Notes: generated from the sequence alone by a model not told the origin. DNA of 64,000 nt from JAHDNZ01 sp036721855 (GCA_036721855.1 DAIMKF010000005.1:30375-94374); one strand, 5' to 3'; shown: positions 52,963 to 62,364, counted from the first letter of the stretch. A program made the numbers and translations.

Positions 52963-53140
52963 CTTCAACTCTACTTTCTTCAAGCAATTTAATTATTAAT
53001 TTACCTAATCCTGGTTAAAGCCTTTAATAACTTGGTAGCTAAAGAAAAAAGCAGTCAAAAAACTCTGCGATAACTTAAAAAGTAACCGCTATTTAGTAAT
53101 TACTTGATAGTAAGCCCGAGCTTATGGGCAGATTTAATAT

Positions 53141-53176
53141 AAAAAGAGGCAGGAGACCCTTTTAGTTAGGATCTCC
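53141..53176 (-). terminator. Probable terminator of the phosphofructokinase gene
   Basis: On the - strand GGAGATCC (53176-53169) pairs with GGGTCTCC (53159-53152) with one G-U pair; a T5 run comes 6 nt later. Confidence 0.6.
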
Positions 53177-53195
53177 CTTAAATTACAGTTAAAAC

Positions 53196-54239
53196 TTATA
53201 AAAAAGTCATCTCCCTAACCATGGCTATTAGCTCTGGAGTAACTCCTTTTATGCCACAGGCCGAAGCTAAGGGCTCCGGTTTAAAACAACCATTACTGTA
53301 GGCTACCATCAGATTACTTTGACCCTCAAAAAGTAGTTTAATAGCTTTTCTCCCAAAACCCAAGGCCATAAAGACTTCATACGCCGTAGGTATTCCTCCT
53401 CTTTGAATGTAGCTAAGTACAATGGCTCTGGTTTTTCTTTGCAATTTATCTTGCAGGTAATCTCTTAAACTCAGCCCAATTCCCGCCAACATTACATTCC
53501 CAAAGGCATCTGTACCCGCTTCAATCTTACGATGATCAAACCCTTTTACACCCTCTGCCACTACAATAACATTACTATTAAAGCCTTGTTGATGACGGAG
53601 TTTTAGTTTTTCAACCAGGTTTTGGATAGCAAAACTCATTTCCGGCAAGAGGATAAACTCGCTACTGGCAGTTAGACCGGCAACACCTGCAATCCACCCG
53701 CTTTCCCGACCCATTACTTCCACTACTATATCCTCTTTATGAGACTGACACGTAGCTCTAACATTGTTGATTGAAGCCACTACATTGTGGACGGCCGTAT
53801 TAAAGCCCACACAATAATCTGTAGCCGGTACATCATTATCGATGGTTTGGGGTATACCAACCACCTTAAGCTCTAAATCGTTGGCTATTTTACTGGCTAC
53901 CGTAAGTGTGTCATTGCCACCTATTACTATTAGCCCGTCTAAGTCCAAGTCTTTTACATTTTGTGCAATAACCCGGACCTGTCCCTTTTGTCGGTAAGGG
54001 TTTGTTCTTGACGTCCCAAGGATAGTCCCGGAACTGTTAACTTCACTAAAGGTTCTGGTTAAAGATAAAGGTACATAATTATTTCCCAGCACACCTTTCC
54101 AACCGTCTATAAAGCCAATCACTTCGACTTCCATTTGTCTTGCTTCAAGGCAGATCCCATGAAGTAGTGCATTTATACCAGAGGAGTCTCCTCCACCCGT
54201 TAAAACACCAATCTTTTGTAAAGAGCTTTGAGGGTTCAC
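53196..54239 (-). CDS. pfkA: 6-phosphofructokinase with altered phosphoryl-donor residues
   Basis: 347 residues of the PfkA family: GVLTGGGDSSGINALLHG, a TSRTNPY segment, PQTIDNDVPATDYCVGF with the catalytic Asp, and VVEVMGRESGWIA. The motif that is GGDGS in ATP enzymes reads GGNDT here, so the residue that separates ATP (Gly) from pyrophosphate (Asp) enzymes is Asp. The second decisive residue, Gly in ATP and Lys in pyrophosphate enzymes, is Gln. Donor preference is therefore open. GTG start behind GGAG with 9-nt spacing. No other glycolytic gene is adjacent. Confidence 0.93.
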   Translation of the reverse strand: MNPQSSLQKIGVLTGGGDSSGINALLHGICLEARQMEVEVIGFIDGWKGVLGNNYVPLSLTRTFSEVNSSGTILGTSRTNPYRQKGQVRVIAQNVKDLDLDGLIVIGGNDTLTVASKIANDLELKVVGIPQTIDNDVPATDYCVGFNTAVHNVVASINNVRATCQSHKEDIVVEVMGRESGWIAGVAGLTASSEFILLPEMSFAIQNLVEKLKLRHQQGFNSNVIVVAEGVKGFDHRKIEAGTDAFGNVMLAGIGLSLRDYLQDKLQRKTRAIVLSYIQRGGIPTAYEVFMALGFGRKAIKLLFEGQSNLMVAYSNGCFKPEPLASACGIKGVTPELIAMVREMTFL

Positions 54240-54480
54240 TTCCTTTAGCTCCTCCTTTAAATCTCAGTTTGTAAATTTTCCCTGATCCCTTTCCCGGGTA
54301 ATGTTTATTCTCTTTGTATCTGCTTTTAACCTCTTTTAAATTGTATGAAATCGATGCCGTTTGAATAATTCTCTGGTTTACAACCATATTATTACCGAAG
54401 AACCTTTTTCTTCTGTTTAAAAACTGCCCAAAAGAGTTACGAGGTTCTCCAATTTGAAAGTATCTGAAAGGGGTAATAGC

Positions 54481-55161
54481 ATGCAAAGAGGTTGGCTTTC
54501 TTTAGTTATTATGGCTATCTTGGTCTTTGTGGTAGCTGGGGGAGCTATTGCCGACGAAGTCTATCTAAGGGTTGCTTATGTCAAAAAAGGCCCTAAAATC
54601 GATGGTCTATTAGATGATGAGGCTTGGAAAATCGCTGAGCAAAAAGGTGGGAAAGGTATCTTAGAGTGGCATTTACATGGGAAACCCGCTACTTACAAAT
54701 CTGATCTTTTCATCTGCTTTGATGCCGATAACCTCTATATTGCTTATAAAAACTACCAAAAGAAGGATACGGTAGTGGCAACCTTTACCACAGATGGTAG
54801 TCCTTCTTGGACCATGGATGACGATATTGGCACTTTTATCTCTACAACCTACCCAGCAAGTACTTGGATGCAAGCTCTATCAAACCCCAACAGTATTCGC
54901 ACTACATATGGCATGGGTAGCAACGATTCCTGGGATGTTGCTTGTGTGATTTATGACGATTACTGGGTCGTAGAACAGTGCCTTCCTTTTGATAACTTTA
55001 ATATTTGGCCTGAAGCTGGTGACGAATGGGCAGGTAACTTCACCCGCCATATTGGTGCCAATACAGGTGCCGGAGATACTGAGTGGTTAAGTTGGAGTCC
55101 TCTTGTGAAGGCTACATTTCTTGATGCAACAACAATGTGTCTGTTGGAGTTTGTAAAATAG
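54481..55161 (+). CDS. Secreted CBM9-like protein, copy 1 of 3
   Basis: About 226 residues. A signal peptide (to AIA-DE) is followed by a single beta-rich domain with KIDGLLDDEAWKIAEQ, DADNLYIAYKNY, MDDDIGTF and GDEWAGNFTRH, the pattern of family-9 carbohydrate-binding modules (DOMON-like). No catalytic domain is attached. The start is set at ATG 54481 behind AAGGGG. It is the first of three tandem paralogs; this and copy 2 share most of their sequence. Ligand unknown, perhaps a surface or environmental glycan. Confidence 0.85.
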   Translation: MQRGWLSLVIMAILVFVVAGGAIADEVYLRVAYVKKGPKIDGLLDDEAWKIAEQKGGKGILEWHLHGKPATYKSDLFICFDADNLYIAYKNYQKKDTVVATFTTDGSPSWTMDDDIGTFISTTYPASTWMQALSNPNSIRTTYGMGSNDSWDVACVIYDDYWVVEQCLPFDNFNIWPEAGDEWAGNFTRHIGANTGAGDTEWLSWSPLVKATFLDATTMCLLEFVK

Positions 55162-55178
55162 GTTAACTAAAGCTGTGT

Positions 55179-55210
55179 ACACAAAGGCTATATAGCCTTT
55201 GTGTCTTTTG
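55179..55210 (+). terminator. Intrinsic terminator of CBM9-like copy 1
   Basis: A perfect 26-base palindrome (55179-55204) followed by CTTTTG. Confidence 0.85.
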
Positions 55211-55417
55211 TTATCTGGAACCGTTACATTTTTCTTTAGCCAAACATGTTTTTCATATGAATTCTAATGGTAATTATTTATCATATTAACTTTTGTTTTT
55301 AGAGCAGGAATATCTTTGCCTCCTAAGAAATAAGAAGAGTGCTAAGTAAGAGTCCTTGCATTGGGGAGGAAAAGGTTGACTTTTGCTTTGTGAATATTTT
55401 TCAAGGAGGACTAATTT

Positions 55418-56098
55418 GTGAAAAAAACATGGCTATCTCTTGCAGCAATAACGATTCTGCTATTTGCTATAACTAATATGGCTTTAGCTAATGAACTTTC
55501 TTTAAGAGTTCCTTTTGTTAAAAAAGCTCCTAGAATTGATGGACAGTTAGATGATGAAGCCTGGAGGATTGCCGAACAAAAAGGTGGCAAAGGTACTTTG
55601 CAAACTCACCTAAACGGTAAACCGGCTACCTATAAATCTGATGTCTTTGTCTGCTGGGATGATGATAACCTCTATATTGCCTATAAAAACTACCAAAAGA
55701 AAGAAACGGTAGTGGCGACATTCTTTAATGACGGCGATCTTTCTTATACTAAAGATGACGATAACGGTTCGTTTATCTCCACAACCTTCCCCGCTGAAAC
55801 ATGGATGCAGGTAATAACTAATCCCAATGGGATTCGTACCACCTTTGGCATGGGAACAAACGATTCATGGGAAGTAGCTGCCGAGGTTTATGCTGATTAC
55901 TGGGTAGCAGAAAAGGCTGTCCCCTTTGATAATTTCAATACCTGGCCGGAAGTAGGCGATGAGTGGTCTGCTAACTTCACCCGCCATATCGGTACCAATA
56001 CAGATGCTGGTGATATCGAGTGGCTAAGCTGGAGTCCATTGGTACAAGCAACCTTCCTCGATGCTGCTTCCTTTTGTATTCTGGAATTCATAAAATAA
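55418..56098 (+). CDS. Secreted CBM9-like protein, copy 2 of 3
   Basis: 226 residues with a signal peptide (to ALA-NE) and the same CBM9-like domain as copy 1: RIDGQLDDEAWRIAEQ, DDDNLYIAYKNY, KDDDNGSFI and GDEWSANFTRH, then EWLSWSPLV. GTG start, 8 nt after AAGGAGG. Its leader contains GCAGGAATATCTTTG (55304-55318), nearly identical to a 15-mer ahead of copy 3, so the duplication included upstream control sequence. Has its own terminator. Confidence 0.85.
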   Translation: MKKTWLSLAAITILLFAITNMALANELSLRVPFVKKAPRIDGQLDDEAWRIAEQKGGKGTLQTHLNGKPATYKSDVFVCWDDDNLYIAYKNYQKKETVVATFFNDGDLSYTKDDDNGSFISTTFPAETWMQVITNPNGIRTTFGMGTNDSWEVAAEVYADYWVAEKAVPFDNFNTWPEVGDEWSANFTRHIGTNTDAGDIEWLSWSPLVQATFLDAASFCILEFIK

Positions 56099-56125
56099 TA
56101 TTATAAGTAATCCTCCCCACTAATT

Positions 56126-56163
56126 AAGATGGTTACCGATTTTTTCGGAACCATCTTTTTTTC
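56126..56163 (+). terminator. Intrinsic terminator of CBM9-like copy 2
   Basis: AAGATGGTT (56126-56134) plus CCG pairs with CGG plus AACCATCTT (56149-56157), followed by a T-run. Confidence 0.88.
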
Positions 56164-56393
56164 ACCATAAATTTGTCTTGAGTGTCAGTATTCGCAGCTT
56201 GTTAGAGCCAAAACTTTTTTTATTTTTGCAATGAAATGCTAAACTTAACAATAATAACACTTTTTACTTTTAGAGGCCCTTTCTTGCAGGAAAATCTTTG
56301 TCCAATGCGAAGTAATCTATAGATAGAGGCTTTTATGGGGGAGGAGAGCAAATGGCCTCTAGTGTTAATCCTAAAACTAAGGAGGTACATCCT

Positions 56394-57068
56394 GTGAAAA
56401 AAAGCTGGTTATCCGTCTCTTTAATTGCTATTTTGGTGCTCGCTATGGCTGGCTTGGCAATTGCTGCCGATGTCTACGTAAGAGCTCCTCAAGTTAAAAA
56501 AGCTCCTAATCTTGACGGAAAGTTAGATGATGAAGCTTGGAAGATCGCTGCCGATAAGGGCGGCAAAATCACCTTGGACTATCACCTTAACGGCAAACCT
56601 GCTTCCAAAGAATTCCCGACCGAAGTCTATGTTTGCTGGGATCTGGACTATCTTTATATTGCCTATAAATGCTATCAACCGGAGGATACCGTTATTGCCA
56701 CTATTACAAGCGATGGCGGTTCAACCTGGACCTGTGACGATGACGTCGAATTCTTCCTTGATACCGAATATCCTTCCTATTCTTATAAACAGTTTGTCAG
56801 CAATCCTAACGGCATTCGTTCCATTACTCTAAATGACTGGGAAGCAGTTGCAGAGATCTACAAAGACTACTGGGTAGTTGAAATGGCTCTTTCCTTTGAT
56901 GTCTTCGGAGTCTGGCCGGATGTAGGCGACGAATGGGGAGCTAACTTCTCTCGTCACCTTGGTAACTTCAACGGTGCCGGAGATATAGAATGGCTTACCT
57001 GGAGTCCTCTCGTACAATCAACCTTCCTTAGCGCTGATACTCTCTGTTTGATGGAGTTTGCTAAGTAA
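56394..57068 (+). CDS. Secreted CBM9-like protein, copy 3 of 3
   Basis: About 224 residues and the most divergent copy. Signal peptide (to AIA-AD), then NLDGKLDDEAWKIAAD, WDLDYLYIAYKCY, CDDDVEFF and GDEWGANFSRH, then EWLTWSPLV. The cysteines and the fold pattern of the other copies are kept but the linker between strands is longer by a few residues. The start is set at GTG 56394, 8 nt after AAGGAGG; the ATG-led frame from 56352 runs through the SD. Leader carries GCAGGAAAATCTTTG (56286-56300). Confidence 0.85.
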   Translation: MKKSWLSVSLIAILVLAMAGLAIAADVYVRAPQVKKAPNLDGKLDDEAWKIAADKGGKITLDYHLNGKPASKEFPTEVYVCWDLDYLYIAYKCYQPEDTVIATITSDGGSTWTCDDDVEFFLDTEYPSYSYKQFVSNPNGIRSITLNDWEAVAEIYKDYWVVEMALSFDVFGVWPDVGDEWGANFSRHLGNFNGAGDIEWLTWSPLVQSTFLSADTLCLMEFAK

Positions 57069-57104
57069 AAAAGAATAACGGCATTGCAGTTATTCTCCTC
57101 CCGA

Positions 57105-57135
57105 AAAAGCTTCCGGTTATCCGGAAGCTTTTAAT
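57105..57135. terminator. Bidirectional terminator between CBM9-like copy 3 and PBP1A
   Basis: AAAAGCTTCCGG (57105-57116) pairs with CCGGAAGCTTTT (57121-57132), loop TTAT. A second hairpin GAATAAC/GTTATTC lies at 57072-57094. Confidence 0.88.
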
Positions 57136-57144
57136 TATTTATTA

Positions 57145-59145
57145 TTAAAACCCAAAGAAGCGTTGCCAGAACTGTTGCAGTTTTTCCGTTACTTCATTGA
57201 TAAAGCCTACTCTATCTTTAGCCGGGAGGTTATCCTTGGTAAATGCATAATAGCGCAACAGCACCTTGTCACTGGAGCTTTGCTTGCCTGTATAAACATC
57301 GATACTAACTCTTTGAACATTCTCCGGCATTGTAAAATGAACAACAGGATAGTCTTTAAGATACTCCTTGGCAAACACTTGAAAAATTCTTGCTGACATC
57401 GAACTACCTATAACTGTTGTACCATATTGCATGGGTTCTGATTGCCTGTCATTGCCAATCCAAACTGAAACAGCGATCTCAGGTGTAAACCCTACAAACC
57501 AGGCATTGGTATAGTTATCTGCTATCCCGGTTTTGCCTGCTGCAGGTCTTCCTATTCTAGCTGCTTTGCCTGTACCATATTCCACTACATTTCTTAACAT
57601 GTCGGTGATCATAAAAGCCTCATCGGCCTTGATAACTTTTTGAGTTTTCCTTTTTGCCGTATAAACAGTCTTCCCTCTTTGATCTTTTACCTCTAAGACA
57701 TAATAAGGTTTAATATAGATGCCCTGCCTGGCAAAGGTAGCATAGGCTCCTGCCATATCAAGAGGTGTTACACCATCAGTTAAACCACCCAAAGCTAAAG
57801 CCAAGTTGCGATCTTTCTCTTTGGTAATAGAGTGAATGCCTAAACTATTGGTAAGCTGAATAACCTGATCAACCCCTACATCAGCTAAAACTCTAATCGC
57901 GGCCATATTGCGTGAACGCTCAAGAGCATAGCCCATGGCAATATCTCCCAAAAACTGATTGTCATAGTTGTTGGGTTGCCAGCCGTCAGCAAAATTTACC
58001 GGCTTATCCGGTACTAAAGTTGCGGCATTGTGACCTTTTTGTAAAGCAGCCAAATAGATAAAAGGTTTAAGTGTGGAACCGGGTTGTCTAAAGGCCATGG
58101 TTGCCCGATTAAACTGATCCTCTCCCCTGCCTCCAACCATAGCCTTAACACCACCACTTACAACATCTAATACCACTAATGCAGCCTGAGGCTGAGTTAA
58201 ACCGTTTTGATCTATTTGCCCTTTAGGTAAGGTGGCCAGGACTGTGTTTTCAGCTATTTTCTGAGCTTTAAGATCAAGAGCTGTATAGATTTTATATCCC
58301 CCGGTTTGGAGTTTATTAAGATCAAAGCCTACACTTGTCAGTTCCTTTAGAGTTTCGGAAACATAATAAGATGGGGCCATATTTTTAGGAGCTTGTTTGG
58401 TATTAATACTTTCCTCTGCCGCTTTTTGCGCTTCTTCTATACTTATATAACCCATATCAACCATAGCCTCAAGGACAATCTGTCTTCGTCTAGAAGCATT
58501 TTCTAGATTGATAAAAGGCGAATAGTAACCCGGGCCGTTAATAATACCTCCTAAAAGGGCCGCTTCTTGGAGATTTAGCTCCGAGACCGGTTTTTGAAAA
58601 TAGTATTCCGAGGCAGTCTGAACTCCATAAATATTAGGCCCCAGATAGATCAGGTTAAGATAATACTCCAGAATCTCTTCTTTGGTGTAGCGTGTTTCTA
58701 CTATTAGAGCCAAGGCTATTTCTTTAATCTTTCTAATTAGAGTCTTATCATGGCTTAGAAACATGTTCTTGACTAACTGCTGGGTGATAGTACTCCCACC
58801 CTGGGCTTTACGTCTTTCTTTTATATCGACGATAACCGCCCGCAATATGCTTTTAAAATTAACCCCCTTATGCTGCCAAAAAACTTTATCTTCTATAGCT
58901 ACTACAGCCTTTTGCAGATTTTGAGGGATCTCTTCTAGTGGTACATACTCTCTGTTTTCGTGATAAAGATAACTAACAATATTACCATTTTGGTCGTAGA
59001 TAATACTACGCTTGGCAAAGTTAAATTCCAAATCGTGAGTAAAAACACTTCTGGCCAAAAGAGCCGTACCGATTGTTATACTAATTATAATAAGGACTAG
59101 CGAAATTAAGAAAAATCTAAGCAACCGTTTTTTCCATAATTTCAT
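57145..59145 (-). CDS. Penicillin-binding protein 1A-type bifunctional transglycosylase/transpeptidase
   Basis: The 666-residue class A PBP polymerises and cross-links peptidoglycan. One N-terminal membrane helix (about 8-30) precedes the GT51 domain with IEDKVFWQHKGVNFK (catalytic Glu) and GGSTITQQLVKNMFLS. The transpeptidase has SxxK at GSTLKPF, SRNMAAI (SxN) and KTGIADNYTNAWF. No PASTA or long C-terminal tail is present, so it is of the short type. SD AAGGTGA lies 9 nt before ATG. It diverges from the GHL10 gene. Confidence 0.96.
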   Translation of the reverse strand: MKLWKKRLLRFFLISLVLIIISITIGTALLARSVFTHDLEFNFAKRSIIYDQNGNIVSYLYHENREYVPLEEIPQNLQKAVVAIEDKVFWQHKGVNFKSILRAVIVDIKERRKAQGGSTITQQLVKNMFLSHDKTLIRKIKEIALALIVETRYTKEEILEYYLNLIYLGPNIYGVQTASEYYFQKPVSELNLQEAALLGGIINGPGYYSPFINLENASRRRQIVLEAMVDMGYISIEEAQKAAEESINTKQAPKNMAPSYYVSETLKELTSVGFDLNKLQTGGYKIYTALDLKAQKIAENTVLATLPKGQIDQNGLTQPQAALVVLDVVSGGVKAMVGGRGEDQFNRATMAFRQPGSTLKPFIYLAALQKGHNAATLVPDKPVNFADGWQPNNYDNQFLGDIAMGYALERSRNMAAIRVLADVGVDQVIQLTNSLGIHSITKEKDRNLALALGGLTDGVTPLDMAGAYATFARQGIYIKPYYVLEVKDQRGKTVYTAKRKTQKVIKADEAFMITDMLRNVVEYGTGKAARIGRPAAGKTGIADNYTNAWFVGFTPEIAVSVWIGNDRQSEPMQYGTTVIGSSMSARIFQVFAKEYLKDYPVVHFTMPENVQRVSIDVYTGKQSSSDKVLLRYYAFTKDNLPAKDRVGFINEVTEKLQQFWQRFFGF

Positions 59146-59322
59146 GGCTCTAGATCACCTTCTTTTTACGATAAATAAAACATCTATACTAATGTATATT
59201 AGATTCACGACCAACCTTCAAGCTACCTGCAGGAGAACTTTTCCTGTTAAGAAGGTTATTATCTTTTCTACTCGAAATAATCATCATGATGATATAACAT
59301 TTAAAGGCAAGAGGTGGATGCT

Positions 59323-61128
59323 GTGAAAAGATGTTGGGTTTTAAGCCTTTTTTTAATCCTATCCCTACTAGCACTGGCCAAACAACGCTTAGCTTTAGTT
59401 GGCGATTGGGATCTCAACCTTACTACTTGGTTAGCTGAAGCCGAAGTCCCTTTTTGTAATCTATCCTTCTCGGATCTAGACCCATCTCTATTGGAACAGT
59501 TAGACGTTATTATTATAAACCAAGCCCCTAAACTTGATGAAGTACTGGTAAAAAACCTTAAACGCTTCTTGCGTTCAGGTGGTAAGATGGTCGTCTTTAG
59601 TGAGGTTATAGCCCATGACCTAGTGGGAAATTCGTTAGAAGATGATAGTATTGCCTATACCCTGGGAATAACAGCTCTAAATCCACAAGAAAACGTTGAG
59701 CTGGTTTTAGGTGAAAAAACACTCTTTTTAACAGAGGCCTTCAGCTTTAGCCAAAGAAAAGGTACAAATTTAGCTATATTCAATAACAGCAAAGTAGCCG
59801 TCTCTAGCAATAATAATGCTCTTGTTTTTGGTCTTAGGGCTCTGTCTTTGGAACTAGCTCAAAACAAAGAGCTAAAAGAGCTTTTTTTTGCAGCCTTAAA
59901 AAGCTTTTTAATAACTAAACAGCCCTTAGAACAAGCCAGAAAAATGATCTCTCTTACTGACTTACCTGAAGATCAAATGTACCTTTATGAAAAAGCTTTA
60001 GAACTTGAAAGGGGTCTGGATAAGGTGAGCCTTGGTAAAGCTTTAACTGATTATGATGAATCTTTAGCCTGTTATAATAAAGCCTACCTCTGCACTCTGC
60101 CATCAAGGGATCGTGAAACAAGGGCCCTTTGGTTTAGACCTCCATCTAGTAAAAGAGAGATAGTTGAATCTCTAGACCAAATGGCGAGTTTAGGTATTAA
60201 CTTAATTTTTGTTGAAACCTGGTGGGAAGGCAGCTTACTCTACCCAGGTGGTCCTGTTAATCAAAGACCTGAATTTAGGGGTTGGGACCCCCTGGAGTTT
60301 ATTATTACTGAAGCCAAGAAAAGAAGTATTGAAGTCCATGCTTGGTTAGAGGTCTTCTTTTCCGGTTACAAAAAACCAGGTGAAATCCTGGAAAAACATC
60401 CAAACTGGGCTGCTATAGGTATAGATGGTAAGATACCTGTCAGAGCCGAAGATGACAAATACTTTATCGATCCTGCCAACCTTGAAGCCCAAACTTTTTT
60501 AATAGATATGTTTGTAGACATGGTTAAAAGTTATAACCTTGACGGGCTGCATCTGGACTATATCCGCTACCCTCTTCAAACTCCGGTTGCCTATAGTTTC
60601 TCTGCCATTAGTAAAAAACGTTTCACTGAAACTACCGGTCTTGAATTTCCCACCGATACTTCTCATCCCAACTGGGTAGCTTTTAGTAAGTTTAAGGAAG
60701 AGCAAGTGACAAATTTTGTCGCCTCTTTACGGGAAGCTGTTCTCAAAGTTAGACCTATGCAAATTTCAGCGGCTGTATTCCCGGGTAACGATGCCCTGAT
60801 TAAGAAAAACCAAAACTGGCCTTTATGGATTGAAAAGGGATATTTAGACTTTATTAGCCTTATGCTCTATAGCCGCTCTACTCTTACGGTGGAAAACTGG
60901 ATTCAAGATTCTAAAAAGCAAATAGGTGACAAAATCCCCTATTACCCTGCTTTAGCCGCAATAAGTATCCCTGAAGGAGATCTTTTGCTAGAGCAAACAC
61001 TTTTAATCCATAAATACAATCTCCCTGGTGTGGCTTTTTTTGCCTGGAACCATTTTAACACTGATATCATTGGTAAACTAAGCCTGGGACCTTTCCGCAT
61101 TAAGGCCAAACGGGAAGAGGTTAAATGA
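59323..61128 (+). CDS. Secreted GHL10 (DUF187-type) glycoside hydrolase-like protein
   Basis: About 601 residues. A signal peptide (to ALA-KQ) is followed by a Rossmann-like N-terminal domain (about 25-200; GATase1-like, with VIIINQAPKLDEVLVKNL), then a GHL10 TIM barrel (about 260-590) with TRALWFRPPSSKREI, GINLIFVETWWEG, IEVHAWLEVFFSGY, YNLDGLHLDYIRYP and ALAAISIPEGD. The start is set at GTG 59323, 6 nt after GAGGTG; GTG 59314 overlaps that SD. It shares its barrel family with the cytoplasmic protein at 14479-15960. Likely acts on an extracytoplasmic polysaccharide. Confidence 0.87.
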   Translation: MKRCWVLSLFLILSLLALAKQRLALVGDWDLNLTTWLAEAEVPFCNLSFSDLDPSLLEQLDVIIINQAPKLDEVLVKNLKRFLRSGGKMVVFSEVIAHDLVGNSLEDDSIAYTLGITALNPQENVELVLGEKTLFLTEAFSFSQRKGTNLAIFNNSKVAVSSNNNALVFGLRALSLELAQNKELKELFFAALKSFLITKQPLEQARKMISLTDLPEDQMYLYEKALELERGLDKVSLGKALTDYDESLACYNKAYLCTLPSRDRETRALWFRPPSSKREIVESLDQMASLGINLIFVETWWEGSLLYPGGPVNQRPEFRGWDPLEFIITEAKKRSIEVHAWLEVFFSGYKKPGEILEKHPNWAAIGIDGKIPVRAEDDKYFIDPANLEAQTFLIDMFVDMVKSYNLDGLHLDYIRYPLQTPVAYSFSAISKKRFTETTGLEFPTDTSHPNWVAFSKFKEEQVTNFVASLREAVLKVRPMQISAAVFPGNDALIKKNQNWPLWIEKGYLDFISLMLYSRSTLTVENWIQDSKKQIGDKIPYYPALAAISIPEGDLLLEQTLLIHKYNLPGVAFFAWNHFNTDIIGKLSLGPFRIKAKREEVK

Positions 61129-61209
61129 TTCTTGAAAGCTCTGCTGAAAAGGAATCCGGTTTAAAACCAAGAAATATAACATGAAGATGGCTAAATAAAA
61201 AGTGAGTTC

Positions 61210-61238
61210 TAATCAGGTTAACCCCTTTTACCTGATTA
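61210..61238 (+). other. Stem-loop upstream of the PilZ gene
   Basis: TAATCAGGT (61210-61218) pairs with ACCTGATTA (61230-61238) over 9 bp, with no following T-run. It may be a leader or operator structure; role unknown. Confidence 0.4.
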
Positions 61239-61322
61239 ATATAAACCTTGTTTCTAATGACCTTGGAAAACATTTGAGATTGTTGCGGTGAAAATGTATT
61301 TAAAAATTGCAGGTGATACTTT

Positions 61323-62291
61323 TTGGCGTTTGATCTTTTTAAAAACATTTTTAACCCACAGGTTGATCTGACTGATTTAATTAAAAGTAAAGACTTATCC
61401 CGTGTCATGTCCTTTATAGCTACGGATACACAAGGAAAGATTATCTATATTACCAGTCAGGGCCAAACCATTCTAAAAGATCTAGCCAGGCAAAAAAAAC
61501 TGCCTTCTGTTTTAGAAAACCAACCTTTAGAGAAAATAATCGGTAGACCATTTAGAGAAACAGCACTTGGACTAACTATCTCTTCCAAAGAAGAGATAAT
61601 CTCGCAGTTACTGCAAATAGGTGGAAAAAATTATGTTGTGACAACAAAACTTTTACAAGACGATAAAACCGGGGCAATTACTGGTTGTATCGGATGTTAT
61701 GTAAAAACAAACCCTCAAAGCGAGCAAACAGTAAAAAAAACCCTGAGCTCGTTTATTAAAAATGTGCTCCAAACACGAGAATACAATATCATCGGCTGGG
61801 TAGATCATATTAGTGCTACCCATGCTATACAGCTGATACAGTGCGTTTTAAATGTAGAACACAAAATTCGGATCCCAGATTACTGTCCTTATAAAGAAGC
61901 CTGTGCTTTTCACCCTATAAATGGTTTTTGTGCTCTTGATAGACGTTCTTATACTCGTTTTGCCATAGCCAAAAAACTTAGACTAAGTGTCGAAAAAATA
62001 CAGGCTGGTACAAGTGTTACCCCTGAATTAAAAGAAAAGTATATTTATGGTTCTTCACTTGATTTAAGTGCAGGTGGCATTAGATTTTTCAGTCCGCTTC
62101 GCTTTCACCAAGGATGTATATTAAAAATCTATATTGAAAACGAGCCCCCCATTAGAGTTAATGCCGAAGTAGTTTGGCTTAGCCCTAAAAATGGTGGCTT
62201 TGTTCATGGTTGCAAATTTACCGATCTGAATTCACAGACCTCAGCTGCTATTGTGCAACTCCTTTATCAATTTCAGATCGCCAACAGATAG
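61323..62291 (+). CDS. PAS-like/PilZ-domain protein, likely c-di-GMP-responsive
   Basis: 322 residues. An N-terminal PAS-like domain (about 20-140; ARVMSFIATDTQG-like and IIGRPFRETALG) is followed by a cysteine-bearing middle (about 175-215; CPYKEACAF and GFCALDRR). A C-terminal PilZ domain carries RRSYTRF (RxxxR) and DLSAGGIRF (D/NxSxxG), the two c-di-GMP contacts. TTG start 6 nt after AGGTGA. No diguanylate cyclase lies in the window. The cysteine group might hold a metal and give redox or metal sensing, which is inference. Confidence 0.85.
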   Translation: MAFDLFKNIFNPQVDLTDLIKSKDLSRVMSFIATDTQGKIIYITSQGQTILKDLARQKKLPSVLENQPLEKIIGRPFRETALGLTISSKEEIISQLLQIGGKNYVVTTKLLQDDKTGAITGCIGCYVKTNPQSEQTVKKTLSSFIKNVLQTREYNIIGWVDHISATHAIQLIQCVLNVEHKIRIPDYCPYKEACAFHPINGFCALDRRSYTRFAIAKKLRLSVEKIQAGTSVTPELKEKYIYGSSLDLSAGGIRFFSPLRFHQGCILKIYIENEPPIRVNAEVVWLSPKNGGFVHGCKFTDLNSQTSAAIVQLLYQFQIANR

Positions 62292-62364
62292 TTAAGCTTC
62301 TTAAATCTATTGCTTAAAATAGAGTTATAGTTTACTTAAAACTAAGATAGGGGGAAAAATAACC

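Noticed and set aside
54145..54486. 113-codon frame on the - strand overlapping the phosphofructokinase start
   Set aside because: Mostly out-of-frame phosphofructokinase and leader sequence; no SD.
54481..57068. The three CBM9-like copies as a phage tail or toxin array
   Set aside because: Each has a signal peptide and the same single beta domain; no phage or toxin gene is near.
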